Source of the DNA: an uncultured Spirochaetaceae bacterium
GTDB taxonomy: Bacteria > Spirochaetota > Spirochaetia > Sphaerochaetales > Sphaerochaetaceae
Length of the DNA stretch: 59,216 bases
NCBI GenBank assembly: GCA_944389075.1
Contig: CALXLA010000052.1
Location: 1 to 59,216, forward strand
Reading direction: 5' to 3'
Under the pieces are notes generated by a model that did no database searches, had not been told where the DNA came from, and worked only from the letters and a program-made list of their open reading frames with translations. Positions 43,044 to 51,109 of this stretch are shown here, piece after piece (position 1 is the first letter of the stretch; each line of letters begins with the position of its first letter). The position numbers and the translations under genes were made by a program.

Positions 43044-44208
43044 CAGGATTGATTTGAGATATGGCTGCAATCCGAATCAGAAGATGGCTTATATCCATAG
43101 GGATGGAGGTCTTCCGGTTTCCGTGCTCAATGGTAAGCCGGGATATATAAACTTCCTTGATGCGCTCAATGGATGGCAGCTTGTCAGTGAGCTGAAGGCT
43201 GTGACAGGATTGCCCTCAGCAGCTTCATTCAAACATGTATCTCCTGCAGGTGCTGCTGTCGCGTTACCTCTTGACGAGAGCGAGAGGAGAATGTGCTTCA
43301 TCTCCGAGAAGACAGAGCTGTCGCCACTGGCTGCTGCTTATGTCAGGGCACGCGGCGCCGACAGGATGTCATCATTCGGGGACTTCATATCGCTTTCGGA
43401 TCCTTGCGATGAATCCACCGCAGTGATCATCTCGAAAGAAGTCTCCGATGGCATAATAGCTCCAGGATATGATGCTTCCGCACTTGAAATCCTGAAAGCC
43501 AAGCGCGGAGGGAATTACACGATACTGCAGATAGACCCGTATTACGTACCTGACAGTATCGATAGACGTACTGTCTTCGGCATTGAATTCGTTCAGGACA
43601 GGAACAGCTATGTTCCATCGGATGATGATTTTTGCAATATTGTCACCAAGCGCAGTACGATGACCGATGATGAGAAAAGGGATCTGAAGGTTGCCCTGAT
43701 AGCTCTTAAGTATACCCAGTCGAATTCTGTCGCATATGCTTATCATGGCCAGACAATAGGAATAGGGGCAGGCCAGCAGTCCAGAATTCATTGCACAAGA
43801 CTTGCGGGCGATAAGGCCGACAGATGGAATCTCAGGCGTACGGAGCGCATTCTCTCGCTTCCATTCAGGAAAGGTCTTTCCAGAAATGAGAAAGATAATG
43901 CGATAGAGCAGTATCTTTCCGATGAACCTGAGATCGATGTCGTATCATGCTGGCAGGAATATTTCTCTGAAAAGCCATCGAGACTTGAAAGGGAAGAGAA
44001 GGCAGAGCTTCTCTCACTTGCGGATGGAGTATCATTGGCATCAGATGCCTTCTTCCCGTTTCCGGATAATATCGACAGGGCACACAGAAGCAGGGTAAGT
44101 GCCATTGCAGAGCCAGGTGGCAGTCTCCGCGATGATCTTGTGATAAAAAGAGCCGATGAGTATGGCATGGTGATGGCCTTCACCTCTGTACGGCTCTTTC
44201 ATCACTGA
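43036..44208 (+). CDS. Stand-alone AICAR formyltransferase (PurH C-terminal domain type)
   Basis: The ATG at 43036, with TGGAGG upstream, gives 390 residues beginning MNDRIDLRYGCNPNQK. This corresponds to the formyltransferase domain of PurH without the N-terminal cyclohydrolase domain. FKHVSPAGAAVA contains the catalytic Lys-His region, and KYTQSNSVAYAYHGQTIGIG and the following QQSRIHCTRLAGDKAD are conserved active-site strands. It transfers formyl from 10-formyl-THF to AICAR. The longer frame to 43024 lies within the cyclohydrolase gene. The gene ends one base from the convergent permease stop. Confidence 0.92.
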   Translation: MNDRIDLRYGCNPNQKMAYIHRDGGLPVSVLNGKPGYINFLDALNGWQLVSELKAVTGLPSAASFKHVSPAGAAVALPLDESERRMCFISEKTELSPLAAAYVRARGADRMSSFGDFISLSDPCDESTAVIISKEVSDGIIAPGYDASALEILKAKRGGNYTILQIDPYYVPDSIDRRTVFGIEFVQDRNSYVPSDDDFCNIVTKRSTMTDDEKRDLKVALIALKYTQSNSVAYAYHGQTIGIGAGQQSRIHCTRLAGDKADRWNLRRTERILSLPFRKGLSRNEKDNAIEQYLSDEPEIDVVSCWQEYFSEKPSRLEREEKAELLSLADGVSLASDAFFPFPDNIDRAHRSRVSAIAEPGGSLRDDLVIKRADEYGMVMAFTSVRLFHH

Positions 44209-44209
44209 T

Positions 44210-45040
44210 TCATTCCTTCACTGCTCCGCTTGTAAGACCTGCGATGAAATAGCGTTGCAGGAATACGAAGATGATCGTCACAGGAATTGCGGCTACGATT
44301 GATGCGGACATCATCGCGGCCCAGTTTGTGCTTGCCTCTCCCAGATATGTCATTACAAGGCCAGGCGCAAGTGTTCTCCTTGAAGGGTCTGTGACAAGAG
44401 TCATGGAATACAGGAGATCGTTCCATGACCAGACAAAGCCATAGATCGCTATTGAAATCATCCCTGGTACAGCCATAGGGAAGATGATCTTCCTCATTAT
44501 CTTCAGATTGCCGGCTCCATCGATTTTAGCGCTCTCGATAAGTGAGTCCGGGAGAGCATCGAAGTATCCTTTCAGGGTCCATGTGCCTACAGGCAGCGTG
44601 AATACCACATAGCTTATCAGAAGCGACCAGTAGGAACCCAGGAGCCCAAGCTTCTGCATCATAAGATAAATTGAGAGCAGGAGAATTGCCTGCGGGAATG
44701 CCTGGCTCATCATGAATGCTCCCATGATCAGTTTCCTGCCCTTGTATCGGAATTTCGAGAAGCTGTAGCCCGCGAATGCGGAGACCAGTGTCGCGAAGAA
44801 GCTGGAGAGGAACGAGACAATCAATGAATTCTTCAGATAGGTCATGATGGTCCTGTCCGTGATAATCGATATTATATTATCCAGCGTCAGTGGTCCGAAG
44901 AAGAAATACAGAGAGAATGTCTGATCGGATGGCTTGAGCGCCGTGTTGATAAGCCAGAGAAGCGGCAGGAAGACAAAGCATCCTATCAATATGGCCGAAA
45001 CTGTGAAGAATATCCTGAATGCAAGTGTTTTCTGAAACAT
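44210..45040 (-). CDS. Carbohydrate ABC transporter permease, MalG type (third system)
   Basis: This 276-residue inner-membrane protein has six helices. The EAA loop reads IESAKIDGAGNLKIMRKIIF. It ends VFLQRYFIAGLTSGAVKE, the MalG-family tail. GAAGGAGTCAG precedes the ATG, and only one base separates it from the upstream permease stop. It is the last gene of the operon led by the FAD oxidoreductase. There is no ATPase in the operon, again implying a shared one. Confidence 0.93.
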   Translation of the reverse strand: MFQKTLAFRIFFTVSAILIGCFVFLPLLWLINTALKPSDQTFSLYFFFGPLTLDNIISIITDRTIMTYLKNSLIVSFLSSFFATLVSAFAGYSFSKFRYKGRKLIMGAFMMSQAFPQAILLLSIYLMMQKLGLLGSYWSLLISYVVFTLPVGTWTLKGYFDALPDSLIESAKIDGAGNLKIMRKIIFPMAVPGMISIAIYGFVWSWNDLLYSMTLVTDPSRRTLAPGLVMTYLGEASTNWAAMMSASIVAAIPVTIIFVFLQRYFIAGLTSGAVKE

Positions 45041-45041
45041 G

Positions 45042-45932
45042 TTATTCTGACTCCTTCACCTGTTTGAGATATACAAATGAGAAGGCAGCAAGCAGTATTG
45101 CCCAGATTGTGCCGACTGTGGCAGCCTGTCCAAGCTTCCAGTTCTGGAAAGCTGTCCTGTATACCTCAAGTGAGAGCGTTGTCGTTGCCCTTGCAGGTCC
45201 TCCCTGGGTCATTGTCCATGGGATATCGAAATGCTGGAGATTGCCTATGGCTCCGAGAATGAGCACGAGGAAGAATATCTGTCTCATTCCCGGAATGACG
45301 ATGTACCTGAAGACCTGCAGGTTGTTTGCTCCATCAATCCTGGCAGCCTCTATCCTGTCCATAGGAACGGACTGAAGTCCTCCAAGAAGGAATGCCATAT
45401 ACCAGGGGAGCATCTGCCAGCTTCTGGCTATGATTACGCAGGGGAGAGCTGTAGATGTCTGTCCCAGGAAGCTTATGTTGCTATCGATGATTCCCAGTGA
45501 TATGAGGAGCCCGTTGAGGATTCCGTATTGTCCGTTGAATATCCATGACCAGAGGAAACCTATTGCCGTGCCTGGTATGATCCAGTTGACAAGCGTGACG
45601 CCCCTGAGGAATTCAGAACCCCTGAATCCCTGATTGAGCACTATTGCCCAGATCAAGCCCAGCGTGAATGGTATCAGTGTCGAGAATATGACGAATACGA
45701 TGGTCGTCCATACTGTCTTCAGAAAGTACGGATCCGAAAAGATCTTCCTGTAGTTCGCAAATCCGACGCCATTGCTGGAAGGACTGAGAAGCGTCCTGTC
45801 CGTAAATGACATGAGTATCGCACTGATGAAAGGGTAGAGAATGACAGCGATGAATACCGCAATGCCAGGAACTACCAGCAGGAAGCCTACCTGTCCATCA
45901 GTAAGCTTGCCATTATTACGTATCTTTGCCAT
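45042..45932 (-). CDS. Carbohydrate ABC transporter permease, MalF type (third system)
   Basis: This 296-residue protein has six helices and a short polar start (MAKIRNNGKLTDGQVGFLLV). The EAA loop is IEAARIDGANNLQVFRYIVI. TQGGPARATTTLSLEVYRTA is the pattern before the last helix. AGGAGGGTAGGA precedes the ATG. It lies 22 bases after the binding-protein gene, with no terminator between, unlike the two operons at 26-30 kb. This suggests a more even expression of the three transporter genes. Confidence 0.93.
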   Translation of the reverse strand: MAKIRNNGKLTDGQVGFLLVVPGIAVFIAVILYPFISAILMSFTDRTLLSPSSNGVGFANYRKIFSDPYFLKTVWTTIVFVIFSTLIPFTLGLIWAIVLNQGFRGSEFLRGVTLVNWIIPGTAIGFLWSWIFNGQYGILNGLLISLGIIDSNISFLGQTSTALPCVIIARSWQMLPWYMAFLLGGLQSVPMDRIEAARIDGANNLQVFRYIVIPGMRQIFFLVLILGAIGNLQHFDIPWTMTQGGPARATTTLSLEVYRTAFQNWKLGQAATVGTIWAILLAAFSFVYLKQVKESE

Positions 45933-45954
45933 TCCTACCCTCCTTGCTTATCTA

Positions 45955-47214
45955 TCAAAGAGATCCGAGACGGGATCTGAGATTCTCTACGCACTGCTCA
46001 GCCGTTGTCTGGCCAAGAAGCGTTGCCTGCAGCTCTTCGACGATGACTGTCTTGATTTCGTTTGCGTTGACCATCCTTGCAGTCTCATCGAGCTTTGCTG
46101 TTGCTGTTGAGTCGATGAAGCCTTTCAGATACTGGTCGTTGACAACTGCTTCGTTTTCCGATGCCGAATTCGTTACAGGTGGCATGCCATTCTGTTCGAA
46201 ATACCTGAGAGCGATATCATCGCTGACAAGGTACTTCGCAAACTCGGCGGCGATATCCTTATGCTGTGATGCATCGAAGATGACGAGCATGTGACCCCAC
46301 ATAGTGCTCTGTGGCGCATCGCCCTCGCTGAGCACAGGACGTGGCATTGCGGAACACACATTGACGACCTCAGCCGGGTCCACTCCTGCGGAGACAGCCT
46401 GGCCTTTTGCGAGGACCGCGTCATCGTAGAATGCCATCTTGCCCTGAGCAAAAAGCTGTCTGGCATCGCCTCTGCCGATATCCATCTGGATATATCCCTT
46501 CGCAAGGAGATCCTTGTACCACTGGATTGTCTCCGCTGCGCCTGGTCCGAGGTTTACAGTGCCATCTTCATTGAAGATCGATGTGCCGAATGTCCAGAGC
46601 CATGGCATGAGATCTCCGGCTGCTGTTGAGTCCTTTGTTGAGACGCCATAAGGAATGATTCCTTCATCGAGCGCTACGATGTCTGCCATGCACTGCTCGA
46701 ATTCAGCGACTGTCACAGGCGGCTTATCCCATCCAGCCCTGCTGAGGATCTCTGGATTGTATACCATCGTGATTGCAGCCATCGACCATGGCAGTCCGAC
46801 CTGCTTACCATCAATCTTGCCGACATCCAGCGTAGCCTGTGGGAATGTCGATTCAAGCCATTCTGTCCCGAATACATCCTCAAGGTCTGCAAGCGTGCCT
46901 GTCTGGGCTATTGTGTTGAAGATGCCGATATCTGCCTGTGCGATATCGAGCTGCTCTCCGCCCTGGAGTCTGATCAGAAGCTGCTGAGCCGTATCTGCCC
47001 AGGTCCAGCCTACCCAGTTCACCTTATTGCCTGTCTGGGCTTCGAAGCCTGTCCGCATTTCCTCGAATATGGCCTTTGAAGCCTCTTCTTCGCCTGACCA
47101 GCCTGCCCATACGATCGAGGCAGGTCCTTCTGGAGCAGAGGATTCTCCGCTTCCAGAAGCAATCAGTGAGAATGCCATCAGTGATACCAGAAGCAGTGTA
47201 AGCGCTTTCTTCAT
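45955..47214 (-). CDS. Carbohydrate ABC transporter substrate-binding protein (third system)
   Basis: This 419-residue exported protein has the leader MKKALTLLLVSLMAFSLIAS followed by GSGESSAPEG, the local style. The mature part has IVWAGWSGEEEASKAIFEEM and the typical LAQGKMAFYDDAV and MWGHMLVIF segments of family 1 binding proteins. It follows the FAD oxidoreductase gene by 24 bases. The ligand cannot be read; oxidoreductases of the adjacent type are often found with uronate or glycan catabolism. Confidence 0.92.
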   Translation of the reverse strand: MKKALTLLLVSLMAFSLIASGSGESSAPEGPASIVWAGWSGEEEASKAIFEEMRTGFEAQTGNKVNWVGWTWADTAQQLLIRLQGGEQLDIAQADIGIFNTIAQTGTLADLEDVFGTEWLESTFPQATLDVGKIDGKQVGLPWSMAAITMVYNPEILSRAGWDKPPVTVAEFEQCMADIVALDEGIIPYGVSTKDSTAAGDLMPWLWTFGTSIFNEDGTVNLGPGAAETIQWYKDLLAKGYIQMDIGRGDARQLFAQGKMAFYDDAVLAKGQAVSAGVDPAEVVNVCSAMPRPVLSEGDAPQSTMWGHMLVIFDASQHKDIAAEFAKYLVSDDIALRYFEQNGMPPVTNSASENEAVVNDQYLKGFIDSTATAKLDETARMVNANEIKTVIVEELQATLLGQTTAEQCVENLRSRLGSL

Positions 47215-47238
47215 ATTTTTCTCCTTTTTATTATATTC

Positions 47239-49005
47239 TCAGACGATTGTGTCGCCAGCCTTGAACACCTCTTTCCTCTCTATGCGCTTGAGCATCGACA
47301 GGAACTCATCAAGATGCACTGCATATACATCCTTTGGCTTGCATCCATACTTATGGCAGATAGCTGCTGCGTAGCCTACGACTTCGCCCATTATGCCACA
47401 TGTCCTCATTACTCTTGCAGTGCCGGATGCATCATGGGAGACGCTGACATTCCTGCCTGCCATGAACATGTTCCTGATATTCCTGGAATACAGGATCCTG
47501 TATGGAAGGAAGTATGGCCAGTCTACAAGTTCCCTGCAGTCCATAGTTATGAATGCATCACCTTCATGAAATGCTGCATAGTAGTCTTTATGAGGATAAT
47601 GCACATCGAAGTTCCAGGTTGTCGCAGCACATGCATCGGGGAACTGATAGGCAAAGTCAGCCTTTGTCAGCACTAGATCCCCGAGAAGCCTTCTTGACTC
47701 CCTTTTGCCAGCAATCGCAGCTGCGAATGTTAGCTCATAGTCCTGATAGTCCTTGTCAATATTCCTTAATGTATCCCATGCACCGTACATGGCCCTGAAA
47801 TTCACGTCACGCGCATACTCGGCTTTCGCGATAGGATCTTCCGTCATGCCGCTTTCCCAGAACCAGCATCCGAGTGACAGATCTCTCTTATGCCCGTAGA
47901 AATCTTCCTTGTCTCCTCTGCCGGGAAAGTCAGCTTCGCTTAGGTCTATGGCCCAGAGACAGCGGGGGAATGGCTGCGGATTGTCAGTCTTCTCTATGTG
48001 CCAGAGGTTCGAAAGCCCCATATGACCATTTGTCGTGACCTCGAAATCAGCGCCTGACATTGCGCCTAGATGTCCATCACCCGTTGTATCTGCGAAGAGA
48101 GGTGCGTGTGCTTTCAAAACCCTCTCGTTTCTGTAGTCAAGCAGCGTTACAGAGGAAATCAGTCCATCATTCGTCTCGGATCCGATCAGACAATGCTCAA
48201 GAAGCAGAGTGAGATTCTTCTCATTCCTCAGTATCTCAAGCTTCCTGTCATCCTCATAGAGCTCTGCCTTGTTCTCAGCACCATAATGGCCGATTCTCTT
48301 CTGTTCGAATTCTCCGACGATGTTCCCGAGACCTGGGAATGGATCATAGTTCGTGCCGCCTCCAAGCCATACGCGGATTTCCGAGCTGTTGTTTCCTCCG
48401 ACTACCGGCCTGTCCTGCACGAGAAGTGTCTTCAGGGATGAACGTGCCGCTGCAAGCGATGCGCACATGCCTGCGAATCCGCCCCCGACGACAATGAAGT
48501 CGAATTCCGAACTTCCTTCATTTTCCGTGCACTCCGATATGTAGCAGGAAAGAAGATCCCTGCCTGTCGGCAGATCCTTCTCTTCCTTTGATATGAAGAT
48601 GTATGCAACGCGTCCTTCGAATCCAGTCAGGTCATGTATACGTATCTTATTGATTCCTTCGCTGATGAATATTCTTCCGCCATGCTCCCAGCCCCAGCTT
48701 TCCGCTTTTGTACCGAATACTGATGATCGATTTCCGCCTATTTCTATGTCGAACTGGCCAGGTGCCATATCCTTGTGCCATGGCGCTACCCAGTTATATG
48801 TATATGCGTATATATGGTATTCTCCGGATTCAGTACAGAGCAGTTCCGATTCCGCATCTTCAACAGGTTTGCCAAGACCATGCGCAAGAAGATATACGCC
48901 ACCCATTTCAAGTATGAACTCACTGTCGCGGATCCATCCGCCATTTTCAGGGAATGCAGCTGTTGCCATAAGCAGACTGCCATTGAGGATTTTCTTCTTT
49001 TGCAT
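47239..49005 (-). CDS. FAD-dependent oxidoreductase with N-terminal beta-rich domain (FAD_oxidored type)
   Basis: The ATG at 49005, with AAGAGG upstream, gives 588 residues; GTG two codons earlier overlaps the ribosome binding site. Residues 1-160 form a beta-rich, aromatic domain (AYTYNWVAPWHKD, GGRIFISEGINKIRIHDLTG) that looks like a carbohydrate-binding or sandwich module. The FAD dinucleotide motif VVGGGFAGMCASLAAARSSL is near residues 170-185. PVVGGNNSSEIRVWLGGG is the PF12831 signature, and FADTTGDGHLGAMSGADFEV follows. There is no leader. It heads the operon with a sugar importer, so a sugar-derived substrate is likely. The reaction is unknown. Confidence 0.82.
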   Translation of the reverse strand: MQKKKILNGSLLMATAAFPENGGWIRDSEFILEMGGVYLLAHGLGKPVEDAESELLCTESGEYHIYAYTYNWVAPWHKDMAPGQFDIEIGGNRSSVFGTKAESWGWEHGGRIFISEGINKIRIHDLTGFEGRVAYIFISKEEKDLPTGRDLLSCYISECTENEGSSEFDFIVVGGGFAGMCASLAAARSSLKTLLVQDRPVVGGNNSSEIRVWLGGGTNYDPFPGLGNIVGEFEQKRIGHYGAENKAELYEDDRKLEILRNEKNLTLLLEHCLIGSETNDGLISSVTLLDYRNERVLKAHAPLFADTTGDGHLGAMSGADFEVTTNGHMGLSNLWHIEKTDNPQPFPRCLWAIDLSEADFPGRGDKEDFYGHKRDLSLGCWFWESGMTEDPIAKAEYARDVNFRAMYGAWDTLRNIDKDYQDYELTFAAAIAGKRESRRLLGDLVLTKADFAYQFPDACAATTWNFDVHYPHKDYYAAFHEGDAFITMDCRELVDWPYFLPYRILYSRNIRNMFMAGRNVSVSHDASGTARVMRTCGIMGEVVGYAAAICHKYGCKPKDVYAVHLDEFLSMLKRIERKEVFKAGDTIV

Positions 49006-49071
49006 ATCCACCTCTTACTTCAATTGAAACTCATAATCGGCTCTTTTGAATGTTCTTTTCCTTCTCTGATT

Positions 49072-49084
49072 TGTCAAATATGAT
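49072..49084. promoter_or_regulatory. Overlapping divergent promoter elements between FAD oxidoreductase and araC-type genes
   Basis: Plus strand: TATGAT (49079-49084) is 6 bases before the AraC ATG at 49091. Minus strand: TTGACA (complement of 49072-49077) is a -35 for the oxidoreductase operon, although its -10 at a 17-base spacer (AACATT) is poor. The two elements are next to each other, so one bound protein could affect both. Confidence 0.45.
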
Positions 49085-49090
49085 ATTCAT

Positions 49091-49900
49091 ATGGACTATT
49101 CATGGATTGATGATCATGCAAATGAATACGCCACAGCGCTCAATGGAAGGCTTTTTGCAGGAATAAGCTGCAACAGGGAAAGCATACACCGCACGTCGTC
49201 GACTGAGGATGGTATGATTCTGACTCTTGTCATTTCCGGCGAAGGACAGCTGGAAGCGGATGGAGAGAACTACAGGATAGAGCCTGGTACTGTTCTTTTC
49301 CGCCATCCTAGAATGGATTACAGGCTTTCGCTATCGTCACAGACATTCCACAGACGTTGCTATATTGCGCTTCCCAATGAGCTTTTCATGCTGTATATCC
49401 AGCTTCATCCGAATCTGCTGAAGACGCCTCCTGTCCAGAATGTCGAGAATGTGGGGAAGTGCTTTGATGATTTCATGATAGTACTCAGCCATCTTTGCGA
49501 GGCCACGGATGACAGCTTCTTCTCAATCCTTCCTGTTATAGACAGGTATTTACGTCATGTGCTCTCGCCATTCGCAATTGAAGGAAAGGCCTCCAAGCTC
49601 AGGGAAGCCAAAGCTGTGCTTGAGGCCGATTTCCGTTCCACGCTTGAGGAAATCGCAGGAAGCCACATGATGAGCTATAGCACTTTCCGCAAGGCATTTG
49701 CCGAGAATTATGGAATTTCTCCGCAGCAGTACAGGCTCAGATGCCGTATTGAGAAAGCGAAGCAGCTCCTGTCTATGGGATACAGCTGCGGAGAAGTCGC
49801 TGATATGCTCTCATATCCTGATCCATACAGCTTCTCTCATCAGTTCAAGCTGATGACTGGCATGACGCCCAAAAATTACCGCAGGGATCACATCCTCTGA
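49091..49900 (+). CDS. AraC-family transcriptional regulator
   Basis: This 269-residue protein has an N-terminal cupin sensor domain (LVISGEGQLEADGENYRI and PGTVLFRHPRMDYRL) and two C-terminal helix-turn-helices at about residues 185-265. The first contains LEEIAGSHMMSYSTFRKAF, the second GEVADMLSYPDPYSFSHQFK, with the MTGMTPKNYRR ending typical of the family. No ribosome binding site precedes the ATG, and a -10 box lies 6 bases upstream, suggesting a leaderless mRNA. It is divergent from, and probably regulates, the oxidoreductase-importer operon in response to a sugar. Its stop abuts the threonine aldolase stop. Confidence 0.9.
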   Translation: MDYSWIDDHANEYATALNGRLFAGISCNRESIHRTSSTEDGMILTLVISGEGQLEADGENYRIEPGTVLFRHPRMDYRLSLSSQTFHRRCYIALPNELFMLYIQLHPNLLKTPPVQNVENVGKCFDDFMIVLSHLCEATDDSFFSILPVIDRYLRHVLSPFAIEGKASKLREAKAVLEADFRSTLEEIAGSHMMSYSTFRKAFAENYGISPQQYRLRCRIEKAKQLLSMGYSCGEVADMLSYPDPYSFSHQFKLMTGMTPKNYRRDHIL

Positions 49901-50923
49901 TCAGAGTATACCGATAAGCTTCTCTATATCCTCATCCGTCGTTGCCCAGCTTGTTGCGAATCTGACGACTGTGTGCTCGTCATCGATTCTTTCCCAGAAG
50001 CCGAAGCGGACGTCCTTTGAAAGACGTTCCTTCGTCTTGCTGTCCAGTATGACGAAGAGCTGGTTCGTCGGTGAGTCTATTGCCATCTTGTAACCTTTAT
50101 CTATAAGAGCCTGCTTGAGCTTCCTTGCCTGCCTGATAGCATTGCCGGCTATTTCAGTATAGAGATTGTCTGTGAATAGCGCTGAGAACTGCACGCCGAG
50201 AAGACGGCCTTTCGCAAGCATCGCGCCCTGCTGCTTTGTCATAGTGAGGAAGTGCTCTGGTGTTTTCCTTGTGAATACTACAGCCTCACCGCACAGGGCG
50301 CCAACCTTTGTACCTCCTATATAGAATACATCCGCAAGCTCTGCGATTCTTTCAAGTGTCAGATCAGAGTTCGGGCATGCAAGGGCATAACCAAGCCTGG
50401 CTCCATCGAGGAAGAGAGGAATGTCATATCTGTGACAGATCTCGCTGATGGCTGTAAGTTCTTTATCCGAATATAGAGTTCCGTATTCGGTAGGGTGAGA
50501 TACATAAACCATCCCTGGAAACACCATATGCTCGTGGTTTGCATCCTTGTAGAATCCCGAGATCATCTCATCGAGCTCTTCCGGATCTATCTTCCCGTCA
50601 TGATGAGGAAGCGTCATCACCTTATGCCCTGTATATTCTATGGCACCGGCCTCGTGTCCGTTGACATGGCCTGTCACTGCAGCGATTACGCCTTCATAGC
50701 GTTTGAGCATTGTGCTGATGATTACCAGATTGGTCTGGGTACCTCCTGCGATGAAGAAGACATCCGCATCTTCTTTCCCGACTGCCTTTCTTATCTTTTC
50801 CCTTGCTTCCTCTGTGTATCTGTCATTGCCGTATCCTGAAAGCTTTTCCATATTGGTCTCGAGGAGTTTCTCAAGTACAAGCGGATGAGCTCCTTCGGAA
50901 TAGTCATTTTCAAAAACAAGCAT
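49901..50923 (-). CDS. Low-specificity threonine aldolase (PLP, beta-eliminating lyase family)
   Basis: This 340-residue cytoplasmic enzyme cleaves L-threonine or L-allo-threonine to glycine and acetaldehyde. FFIAGGTQTNLVIIS is the PLP phosphate region. PLFLDGARLGYALA has the Asp that contacts the pyridine ring, and YIGGTKVGALCGEA contains the Schiff-base Lys. AGGAGG precedes the ATG. It is apparently a single-gene unit, divergent from corA by 88 bases to the leader ORF. Related lyases acting on other amino acids are possible. Confidence 0.9.
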   Translation of the reverse strand: MLVFENDYSEGAHPLVLEKLLETNMEKLSGYGNDRYTEEAREKIRKAVGKEDADVFFIAGGTQTNLVIISTMLKRYEGVIAAVTGHVNGHEAGAIEYTGHKVMTLPHHDGKIDPEELDEMISGFYKDANHEHMVFPGMVYVSHPTEYGTLYSDKELTAISEICHRYDIPLFLDGARLGYALACPNSDLTLERIAELADVFYIGGTKVGALCGEAVVFTRKTPEHFLTMTKQQGAMLAKGRLLGVQFSALFTDNLYTEIAGNAIRQARKLKQALIDKGYKMAIDSPTNQLFVILDSKTKERLSKDVRFGFWERIDDEHTVVRFATSWATTDEDIEKLIGIL

Positions 50924-50960
50924 ACATGCCTCCTAAGGCATTTTATTGCTGTTTTGTGGT

Positions 50961-50989
50961 TTGTCATAGACCCGAGCTTGTGATACTAT
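50961..50989 (+). promoter_or_regulatory. Promoter candidate for the corA transcript
   Basis: TTGTCA (50961-50966), a 17-base spacer and TACTAT (50984-50989). Transcription would start near 50996, giving a leader of about 115 bases that contains the 26-codon ORF. Confidence 0.55.
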
Positions 50990-51011
50990 TCATAAGGATA
51001 AGGAGTACAGC

Positions 51012-51092
51012 ATGGACGAAGGCGGTAGTATAAAACCTTTACCTAGAAAGAATAACTTTTTGAAAGCCTTCGGATGTGCATATAAGGTCTGA
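51012..51092 (+). CDS. 26-residue leader peptide upstream of corA
   Basis: An ATG at 51012 with AAGGAG 7 bases upstream opens 26 codons ending in TGA at 51090-51092. The peptide starts MDEGGSIKPLPRKNNF. Two Asp/Glu residues at the start followed by PLPRK recall the MgtL leader peptide of enterobacterial mgtA (acidic and proline-containing), and corA in Salmonella also has a leader ORF (corL). Its last codons form one arm of a 12-bp hairpin. The ORF ends 17 bases before the corA ATG. The peptide itself need not have a function; the act of translating it may be the signal. Too short to be certain. Confidence 0.5.
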   Translation: MDEGGSIKPLPRKNNFLKAFGCAYKV

Positions 51093-51108
51093 AGGCTTGG
51101 GAGAGCCT
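51064..51108 (+). promoter_or_regulatory. Mutually exclusive hairpins in the corA leader
   Basis: Hairpin A: 51064-51075 pairs with 51087-51098 (12 bp, two G.U) around an 11-base loop. Hairpin B: AGGCT (51093-51097) pairs with AGCCT (51104-51108) around TGGGAG, which contains the corA ribosome binding site. AGGCT takes part in both, so they cannot coexist. A ribosome on the leader ORF would cover the left arm of A. Confidence 0.55.
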
Positions 51109-51109
51109 G

